Shown: positions 58,906 through 64,000 of the stretch, piece after piece | Numbering within the stretch: the first letter of the stretch is position 1 | Layout: the number at the start of each line of letters is the position of its first letter | Origin: Pelagihabitans sp965238025 | GTDB taxonomy: Bacteria > Bacteroidota > Bacteroidia > Flavobacteriales > Flavobacteriaceae | Length of the DNA stretch: 64,000 nucleotides | Reading direction: 5' to 3' | NCBI GenBank assembly: GCA_965238025.1 | Contig: OZ250162.1 | Location: forward strand, 3,286,001-3,350,000 | Made by a program: the position numbers and the translations under genes | The notes under the pieces: model-generated | What the model was told of the DNA's origin: nothing | The model's database searches: none | What the model saw: only the letters and a program-made list of their open reading frames with translations

Positions 58906-59400
58906 ATGGGAAAAAGACATCTAATTACTATTGGAACTATCCTTGTCTTATTGGCAAGTGGTTGTAAAAATGAGGAGCATGGCAGCTGTGGTTGGCAAAA
59001 AGTTTTTGTAAACAACCCGGACGGGTCGGCCGCTTTTGGGGACAAACAAGAGCTGGTTGAAGCGGTCAGGGCGGGTTATTCTGTGCGTATTGGTTTTGGC
59101 AGAGAGACCTTTCGCCATTATGCAAATGCTAATTTTTTAACCGTTGTGGATGGAGAAAAGTTCAAAGGGGAAGTATTTGCCCAAATTTCTACTATTATCG
59201 GTCAAAGACCAACGGTTGACAACGACAGCCTTAAAATGAAGTTCAGGACTTGGAACCATTGGAATAAAATGGTCGGTACGAATGGGTATACTCTAGGGTT
59301 TATGACGAATTATCAAAAAGACACTTTAGTGGGCGGTAATAAGGATCGTTATGGAGCTACCAGTTGGTATGTTGAGTATCCATGCCATCGAAAAATGTAA
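58906..59400 (+). CDS. Small lipoprotein of unknown function
   Basis: The 164-residue lipoprotein (LLASGC, Cys20) has a compact mature domain with no recognised family: GWQKVFVNNPDGSAAFGDKQ, RAGYSVRIGFGRETFRHYA, FRTWNHWNKMVG, and ends TSWYVEYPCHRKM. Three further cysteines (two near the N-terminus, one near the end) could form a disulfide. The gene stands alone behind an inverted repeat and downstream of the membrane AraC regulator, which may control it. Confidence 0.65.
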   Translation: MGKRHLITIGTILVLLASGCKNEEHGSCGWQKVFVNNPDGSAAFGDKQELVEAVRAGYSVRIGFGRETFRHYANANFLTVVDGEKFKGEVFAQISTIIGQRPTVDNDSLKMKFRTWNHWNKMVGTNGYTLGFMTNYQKDTLVGGNKDRYGATSWYVEYPCHRKM

Positions 59401-59446
59401 CGCCCATTTATCAAAACTAAAAACTAAAAAACCCAACCGTAAACCA

Positions 59447-59532
59447 CCTCGGGGCAAGCCCGAGGCATTCGTAAGAACGTAAACTTAAAATTTCGAGGCA
59501 AGCCTCGGAGCATTTAAATCTCGATTATCGAG
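59447..59532. repeat. Three consecutive GC/AT hairpins
   Basis: CCTCGGG/CCCGAGG (59447-59465), CGAGGC/GCCTCG (59494-59507) and CTCGAT/ATCGAG (59520-59532) follow within 90 bases. They are likely extragenic palindromes; the first could also terminate the lipoprotein transcript. Confidence 0.55.
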
Positions 59533-59611
59533 TAAAACTTTTCGACAACATCGTGTTACTCTTCTTTTTTGTAGCTTTCGTTATTATAATCTTATTAATT
59601 CTTGTAATAAC

Positions 59612-60064
59612 ATGATATTAACCCCTGAAATAAAAACGTATAGCGATAAAAGTGTACTCTGCTGGCTTGCAACCGCATCTACTGAAAACGTCCCAAATGT
59701 TTCCCCAAAAGAAATATTCACCTATTATGGAACGAATAGTATCATAATTGCGAACATTGCCTCTCCTCAAACCGTCAAGAATATCAATAATAATGAAAAT
59801 GTATGTGTCAGTTTTATAGATGTTCTTGTTCAAAAGGGATTTCAGCTTAAAGGAAAAGCAAAAATCATAGGAAAATCAGATATCGAATTCCCTAAATTGG
59901 AGAAGATATTGCTTAAGATGACTATGGGGAAATTCCCTTTCGCCTCTGTTACCAAAATCACTGTTGAACAGGTAAAGCCCATCATAGCTCCAAAATATCT
60001 ACTGTATCCCGAAACTACGGAGCAAGATCAAATTGAAAGCGCAAAAAAGCTGTATGGAATCTAA
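59612..60064 (+). CDS. Pyridoxamine 5'-phosphate oxidase-like flavin protein
   Basis: The 150-residue protein begins MILTPEIKTYSDKSVLCWLATA, typical of PNPOx-like split-barrel proteins (PF01243), continuing with PNVSPKEIFTYYGTNSIIIANI and QTVKNINNNENVCVSFIDVL. These bind FMN or F420-like cofactors and include general reductases. It has no catalytic signature for PLP synthesis. It is followed after 25 bases by the AraC regulator gene, with which it may be cotranscribed. Confidence 0.8.
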   Translation: MILTPEIKTYSDKSVLCWLATASTENVPNVSPKEIFTYYGTNSIIIANIASPQTVKNINNNENVCVSFIDVLVQKGFQLKGKAKIIGKSDIEFPKLEKILLKMTMGKFPFASVTKITVEQVKPIIAPKYLLYPETTEQDQIESAKKLYGI

Positions 60065-60089
60065 GATACTAAAGGAGACTGTTCATTAA

Positions 60090-60965
60090 ATGAAAGAAAA
60101 CACCAAACATATTCAATTTCGAAATACACAAAACCCTATTGCCCAATTCGATCTTATTAAATTGGAAAAAATACTACAAAGAGAGTACGATGACCATTCC
60201 CCTACCGAGTTACACATAGTTGAGTTCTATCTCCTCATTTTCATAGAAGATGGGCATGGTTATCATACGATTGACTTTACCGATTACAAATGCTCAAAAG
60301 GCACCTTGCTAACGATTAGACAAGATCAAATTCATAAGTTTTTTCGAAGTGGTGATTTAAAAGGTAGCATATTGCTTTTTACAGATGATTTCTTGGTCAG
60401 TTATCTTGAGAAAACCGAGTCGCAGAAAACGATTCTTCTATTCAACGAATTATTGGGGGCGCCAAAATTACAGTTGAATGATTCGGAGTTTAAAAATATT
60501 AGTCAAATTGTTAAACGAATTGAAAATGAATATTTCAAAATCGGCGACGATCATTCGTTGGGTATCATAAGAAGTGAGCTACACATTTTAATAGCTCAGC
60601 TGTTCAGGGCGAAGGCAAAAAGGGAACAAATCAACTTTGAAAAGAAATATCTTAGAGAATTTGTTCAATTTCAAGATTTAGTTGAAAAAAAGGTATCAGA
60701 AACCTCCAGAGTACAAGACTTTGCAAAGCATATGGGCATGAGCACCAAAACCTTGAATACGATTACCAAAAGCGTTATTCATAAAACAGCGAAAGAATTT
60801 GTAGATGAAGTCCGAACCAAACAAATCAAACGGCTGCTTATCAACACCAAACTTTCAATAAAGGAAATCGCTTATCGATCCGGATTTGAGGAAACCACTA
60901 ATTTTTATAAATATTTTAAACGACAGACCCAAACCACTCCGGAGCAATTTAGAGCTGCCTACTAA
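60090..60965 (+). CDS. AraC-family regulator with N-terminal cupin-like domain
   Basis: The 291-residue soluble regulator has an N-terminal cupin-like ligand domain (about 10-165: EFYLLIFIEDGHGYHTIDF, TLLTIRQDQIHKFFR) and a C-terminal AraC DNA-binding domain (about 200-291). RVQDFAKHMGMSTKTLNTITK and LSIKEIAYRSGFEETTNFYKYFK are the two helix-turn-helix units, closing with TTPEQFRAAY. AAAGGAG about 14 bases before the ATG is a good ribosome site. It lies before the SnoaL-like gene set and probably controls it. Confidence 0.9.
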   Translation: MKENTKHIQFRNTQNPIAQFDLIKLEKILQREYDDHSPTELHIVEFYLLIFIEDGHGYHTIDFTDYKCSKGTLLTIRQDQIHKFFRSGDLKGSILLFTDDFLVSYLEKTESQKTILLFNELLGAPKLQLNDSEFKNISQIVKRIENEYFKIGDDHSLGIIRSELHILIAQLFRAKAKREQINFEKKYLREFVQFQDLVEKKVSETSRVQDFAKHMGMSTKTLNTITKSVIHKTAKEFVDEVRTKQIKRLLINTKLSIKEIAYRSGFEETTNFYKYFKRQTQTTPEQFRAAY

Positions 60966-61028
60966 TTACTTTCCCATTTTTACAGTACTTACTCCTTTTT
61001 TGATACCTCCTTCAAAGAGCAACCCATT

Positions 61029-61036
61029 TATTTTTG
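61029..61036 (+). promoter_or_regulatory. -7 box of the SnoaL-like gene
   Basis: TATTTTTG, a perfect TAnnTTTG match, 32 bases before the ATG. The nearest TTTG upstream (60999-61002) is 26 bases away, longer than usual. Confidence 0.45.
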
Positions 61037-61067
61037 CATCATAATACAAACAAGAAAATAGTTAAAA

Positions 61068-61952
61068 ATGAAAAACAGTCTTATCCTTTCTTTACTTGTT
61101 GCCGGTTTGTTGTTAGTTGGTTGCGGAGAAAAGAAAAAATCAAATACACCTATTGAAGAACCTAAAAAAGAAGAAAAAATGGAATTGTCGAACAAAGAAA
61201 AAGTAATCGCGCTACTAAATAGTTTTAACACAGGCGACCAAACCCCGGTCTCTTACATTAACCCGAACAAGTATATTCAACATAATTTGGCAGTTGGTGA
61301 TGGTTTAGCTGGGTTTGGTGAAATTATGCATAATGCGCCCGAAGGAGGTTTTAAAGCCAATGTTATACGAGCTTTTCAAGATGGCGATTATGTTATAGCC
61401 CATACCGAATATGACTTCTTTGGACCCAAAGCAGCTTTTGATGTATTCCGTTTTGAAGATGGTCAAATCGTAGAACATTGGGATAACCTAGCAGAAGTAG
61501 CCTCACCCAACCCAAGTGGCAGAACCCAGTTTGATGGAGCTACCGATATAAGCGATAAAGAAAAAACAATCGCCAACAAAAAGGTAGTGGAGACCTTTAT
61601 CCATGAAGTATTGTTAAACGGCAAAATGGATAACCTAAATACCTTGGTGAACCCTACCAATTACATTCAACATAACTCGGCAGTTGCCGATGGTTTAGAC
61701 GGTTTGGGAGCTGCGCTAAAGTATTTTGCCGAAAACGATATGGTCATGATCTATGACAAAGTGCACAAGGTATTGGGAGAAGGTAATTTTGTATTGACCA
61801 TGAGCGAAGGTAAATTCGGGAAGGCACCGGGCGACCATGTGGCGTACTACGATTTATTCCGATTGGAAGATGGTCAAATCGTGGAACACTGGGATGTGAT
61901 TCAGCCAATTCCTACCAAGTCTGAATGGAAGAATGAAAACGGTAAATTTTAA
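61068..61952 (+). CDS. Lipoprotein with two SnoaL-like domains
   Basis: The 294-residue lipoprotein (LLLVGCG, Cys19) has two tandem NTF2/SnoaL-like domains (about 45-155 and 165-285). Each half has the motif YIQHN--V-DGL-G and closes with DVFRFEDGQIVEHWDN or YDLFRLEDGQIVEHWDV, so the gene arose by internal duplication. The fold forms a conical pocket for small hydrophobic ligands; some members are polyketide cyclases, others unknown. It is exported, unlike most SnoaL-like enzymes. The next gene starts two bases after its stop. Confidence 0.8.
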   Translation: MKNSLILSLLVAGLLLVGCGEKKKSNTPIEEPKKEEKMELSNKEKVIALLNSFNTGDQTPVSYINPNKYIQHNLAVGDGLAGFGEIMHNAPEGGFKANVIRAFQDGDYVIAHTEYDFFGPKAAFDVFRFEDGQIVEHWDNLAEVASPNPSGRTQFDGATDISDKEKTIANKKVVETFIHEVLLNGKMDNLNTLVNPTNYIQHNSAVADGLDGLGAALKYFAENDMVMIYDKVHKVLGEGNFVLTMSEGKFGKAPGDHVAYYDLFRLEDGQIVEHWDVIQPIPTKSEWKNENGKF

Positions 61953-61954
61953 AG

Positions 61955-62332
61955 ATGAAAATAAAGCGTTTATTAATCGTACTAGCCTTTGTTGGGATTT
62001 TTACAATGGGCTATTCACAAAATGAGGAAACCATGAAACCTTATGTTATTGAAGTTACCACTTTTAAGTACAAGACAACGGCAGATGTGAATGCGTTTTG
62101 GGCAAGAGATGCCGAAATAGAAGCGGATTATACCAGTATGCAACCCGGTTATATCAGTAGGGAAAGTGGTTACTCGCCCGACAATAATGAAGTAGTCGTG
62201 GTGGTAAGATGGCGTACGGATGAAGATGCCAATGCCTCAATGAATAAATTCATGAGCGATGCATCTGTCGAAGATTATGCTGCTATGATCGATGGTGCTT
62301 CTATGAAAATGGCAAGATATACCGTAAAATAG
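61955..62332 (+). CDS. Exported alpha/beta-barrel protein (ABM-like)
   Basis: The 125-residue product has a signal peptide ending FTMGYSQ and one dimeric alpha/beta-barrel domain: MKPYVIEVTTFKYKTTADVNAFW, then GYISRESGYSPDNNEVVVVVRW, typical of antibiotic-biosynthesis-monooxygenase-like or stress-responsive barrels. It is tightly coupled to the SnoaL-like lipoprotein (two-base gap) and may act on the same ligand. No cofactor motif is visible. Confidence 0.65.
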   Translation: MKIKRLLIVLAFVGIFTMGYSQNEETMKPYVIEVTTFKYKTTADVNAFWARDAEIEADYTSMQPGYISRESGYSPDNNEVVVVVRWRTDEDANASMNKFMSDASVEDYAAMIDGASMKMARYTVK

Positions 62333-62370
62333 CTGATACCAGTTTCAATATTAACAACATAGTTTTAGGT

Positions 62371-62402
62371 GGAAGGCCGTCTCAATTTAGGCGGCTTTTC
62401 CT
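62371..62402 (+). terminator. Terminator after the ABM-like gene
   Basis: A 9-bp stem with two G-U pairs (AAGGCCGTC against GGCGGCTTT) and an eight-base loop, followed by T residues. Confidence 0.6.
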
Positions 62403-62429
62403 TTATAGAATTAACTTAAAGAAGTAAAA

Positions 62430-63059
62430 ATGAATGCAATAAAAAGCAATAGTATAGAAAGCATACTCAATAGACTGCATAAAGATGCCAAAAACGATTA
62501 TATGCGAATCGGTAAAGGTGTGGTAAAATCTATCTTTCGTCCCATGCAACCCGCAGATTTCGAGCATGCCTATTTGCCCATTACGAGGGAACAAGGACAA
62601 TCGATCCGGGAACTGATTCTAAAAAACAACTGCCAAAATGTTGTTGAATTTGGTACTTCTTTCGGGATATCGACCATTTATTTGGCTGATGCCGTTCGCC
62701 AAACAGGCGGCAAAGTAATTACTACTGAGCTATTGGAAAGTAAGGGCAACAGGGCCATGCAAAATATTAAAGATGCAGGCTTGTTAGACTATGTTGAGCT
62801 AAGAATAGGCGACGCCATGCAAACGTTAAAAGAACATGCCTCCCCAATAGACTTCTTATTTCTAGATGGTTGGAAGGATCTCTATTTACCATTATTCCAG
62901 CTGTTAGAACCCTTGTTTCATTCTGGTACCCTAATCTATGCCGATAATATGGATATGGCAGGTACACGTCCCTATGCTGACTATGTATCAGATAAAAAAG
63001 AAAATTATGCTACCAAAGCGGTAGATGGTGGGAAAGCGTTCCTCACTTTCGTTTCTTAG
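62430..63059 (+). CDS. Class I SAM-dependent methyltransferase (O-methyltransferase-like)
   Basis: The 209-residue enzyme has the SAM-binding motif VVEFGTSFGISTIYLADAVR (motif I; E-G-T-S-x-G-x-S), motif II GKVITTELLESKGNRAMQN, then LRIGDAMQTLKE and FLFLDGWKDLYLPLFQLLEP. This is close to the O-methyltransferase family 3 (PF01596)/catechol-OMT-like enzymes. The N-terminal 65 residues are helical and probably form the substrate cap. It may methylate a phenolic or other hydroxyl group. Confidence 0.8.
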   Translation: MNAIKSNSIESILNRLHKDAKNDYMRIGKGVVKSIFRPMQPADFEHAYLPITREQGQSIRELILKNNCQNVVEFGTSFGISTIYLADAVRQTGGKVITTELLESKGNRAMQNIKDAGLLDYVELRIGDAMQTLKEHASPIDFLFLDGWKDLYLPLFQLLEPLFHSGTLIYADNMDMAGTRPYADYVSDKKENYATKAVDGGKAFLTFVS

Positions 63060-63104
63060 TACTCAATAGCAAGAATCAACAGCAATCTATCCCAAATAGA
63101 CAGA

Positions 63105-63977
63105 TTAACTACCTAAAATAAACTCAAAATAGTGCCTTAGTACCTCCTCTGGAGCCTCAATCAAAGGAAAATGACCGATATCGTTTAGTACCACGATATC
63201 GGCATTGGGAACAATTTCTTTGTACCGATTTACCATCTGCTGGCCAGAAATAGGGTCATACGCCCCATTAATAAGCCGAACAGGGATCTGCGCTTTCTCG
63301 ATGGCACCGATCCATCGTTCCCGATTTTGCACCCGCTCTTTCATATATCGAATCAGTAGATGGACTATTGCCTTGCCGTTATTGTAATTCATTAAATCCC
63401 AAAATTCATCCAATTCCTCTTCGGTGGGTTGTGTTTTCCGGCCAAAAATCTTTTTAAAATTATTTCCCAGTTTTTTCCGACTAAAAAAACGGGCAACGAT
63501 CCTACCAATAGGGCTCATTAATAATTTCTGAATCAACAAAGGACTATGTGCTTCTGGGAATATTCCACCGTTTAACAGGCAAAGAGATGTTATTTCTGGG
63601 CCGTCCTGCTTGTTTTGAAGACGGTCATGATAGCGCGCCAATAGTTCCTGGGCTACGGTATCTCCATAATCATGACAGATAATCCGGACCTGTTTCACTT
63701 GCTTATACGCCAAAAATTCTTCAAACAGATCTGCCTGATCAAAAATACTGTAGGCATATTTCTCAGGTTTATCTGAAAGTCCAAAGCCAATCATATCGAG
63801 CGTTAACACCCTATTTTTGGTGGTTAATTCTCCCCACATTTTTGACCAATCATACGAGGCGGTAGGAAAACCATGAATAAGCAGTATTGCATCCCCACTT
63901 CCCTCGTCAACAGTAAAAATGTTGTGGGTGTTATAGTTAAAAAATTGCTCTTTATTTTTCCACTGTGATAAGGTCAT
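63105..63977 (-). CDS. Alpha/beta hydrolase (haloalkane dehalogenase/epoxide hydrolase-like)
   Basis: The 290-residue enzyme shows LLIHGFPTASYDWSKMW (oxyanion loop HGFP), VRIICHDYGDTVAQELL, in which the nucleophile elbow carries Asp (HDYGD) rather than Ser, and a catalytic His in DIGHFPLIEAPEEV. An aspartate nucleophile is the signature of haloalkane dehalogenases and epoxide hydrolases. A helical cap lies between (about 135-225). No signal peptide. Its substrate is unknown. The gene is convergent with the methyltransferase gene and ends 45 bases from it. Confidence 0.85.
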   Translation of the reverse strand: MTLSQWKNKEQFFNYNTHNIFTVDEGSGDAILLIHGFPTASYDWSKMWGELTTKNRVLTLDMIGFGLSDKPEKYAYSIFDQADLFEEFLAYKQVKQVRIICHDYGDTVAQELLARYHDRLQNKQDGPEITSLCLLNGGIFPEAHSPLLIQKLLMSPIGRIVARFFSRKKLGNNFKKIFGRKTQPTEEELDEFWDLMNYNNGKAIVHLLIRYMKERVQNRERWIGAIEKAQIPVRLINGAYDPISGQQMVNRYKEIVPNADIVVLNDIGHFPLIEAPEEVLRHYFEFILGS

Positions 63978-64000
63978 GAATATATGTTTTTCAGTAGTGT

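Noticed and set aside
1..64000. CRISPR arrays, tRNA or rRNA genes, insertion sequences and T9SS sorting tails
   Set aside because: No regularly spaced short repeats with unique spacers, no cloverleaf or rRNA sequence, no transposase, and no typical C-terminal T9SS domain were seen by eye. A covariance-model scan would be needed to exclude small RNAs.

Overview
The window reads as chromosomal DNA of a marine-type Flavobacteriaceae bacterium (Bacteroidota). The evidence is the low G+C content, weak Shine-Dalgarno sites, several -7 boxes of the Bacteroidota form TAnnTTTG, a very high density of lipoprotein signal peptides, LytS/LytTR two-component pairs, AraC regulators with seven membrane segments, a menaquinone gene (menB), a DUF2807 protein, and a polysaccharide lyase with repeated binding modules. 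The genus cannot be fixed from sequence alone; Zobellia/Maribacter/Arenibacter-like bacteria are a guess. No rRNA, tRNA, IS element, CRISPR array or complete prophage was seen.

Layout. 1-3.1 kb: the cut 3' end of a large gene, translationally coupled to a 766-residue candidate polymorphic toxin that has a hydrophobic pre-toxin segment and a C-terminal E...D...ExK nuclease-like domain. 3.1-5.5 kb: a TraB/GumN-like protein, a cluster of extragenic palindromes, and a DUF2807 lipoprotein. 5.5-12.9 kb: a 1435-residue lipoprotein of duplicated leucine-rich/L-domain blocks, an esterase fused to a beta-lactamase-like serine hydrolase, and a PD40 propeller protein. 13.2-20.9 kb: a LytS/LytTR pair, a lipoprotein polysaccharide lyase with three nearly identical 163-residue modules, and a surface lipoprotein overlapping an outer-membrane barrel gene. 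21-27.5 kb: a leishmanolysin-like metalloprotease, a 2H phosphoesterase, an old-yellow-enzyme/dienoyl-CoA reductase behind a 22-bp palindromic operator, a serine hydrolase, and phosphatidylserine decarboxylase.

28-41 kb: a second LytS/LytTR pair, a membrane AraC regulator, a DJ-1/PfpI protein, an orphan double-glycine-leader peptide with its own terminator, a three-gene cluster (cyclodeaminase family, threonine synthase, APH-type kinase), an M19 dipeptidase-like protein, a cold-shock-domain protein, a secreted CxxC protein and a lipoprotein. 41-47 kb: a GntR regulator with an upstream palindrome, convergent with an operon for a molybdenum hydroxylase (IorA/IorB-like), its MocA-like cytidylyltransferase and an exported amidohydrolase. 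46.6-49.1 kb: a VWA lipoprotein, an OmpA lipoprotein and a 55-residue membrane protein. 49-53 kb: a tight operon of cytochrome/FG-GAP protein, 3D-domain protein, N-acetylmuramoyl-alanine amidase and M14 carboxypeptidase.

53-64 kb: DUF2452, another serine hydrolase, menB, a Crp/Fnr regulator whose recognition helix keeps ExxSR, followed by a perfect TTGAT-N4-ATCAA site and a quinone reductase gene, two AraC regulators, a PNPOx-like protein, a lipoprotein with two SnoaL-like domains, a small exported alpha/beta-barrel protein, an O-methyltransferase-like enzyme and an alpha/beta hydrolase.

The region is mostly accessory cell-envelope biology: exported hydrolases and lipoproteins, each near a membrane-linked regulator. 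The most unusual items are the toxin at the left edge, the double-glycine peptide, the amino-acid cluster around a threonine synthase homologue, the envelope-lysis operon, and the Fnr-type box paired with a Crp/Fnr protein that lacks iron-sulfur cysteines.
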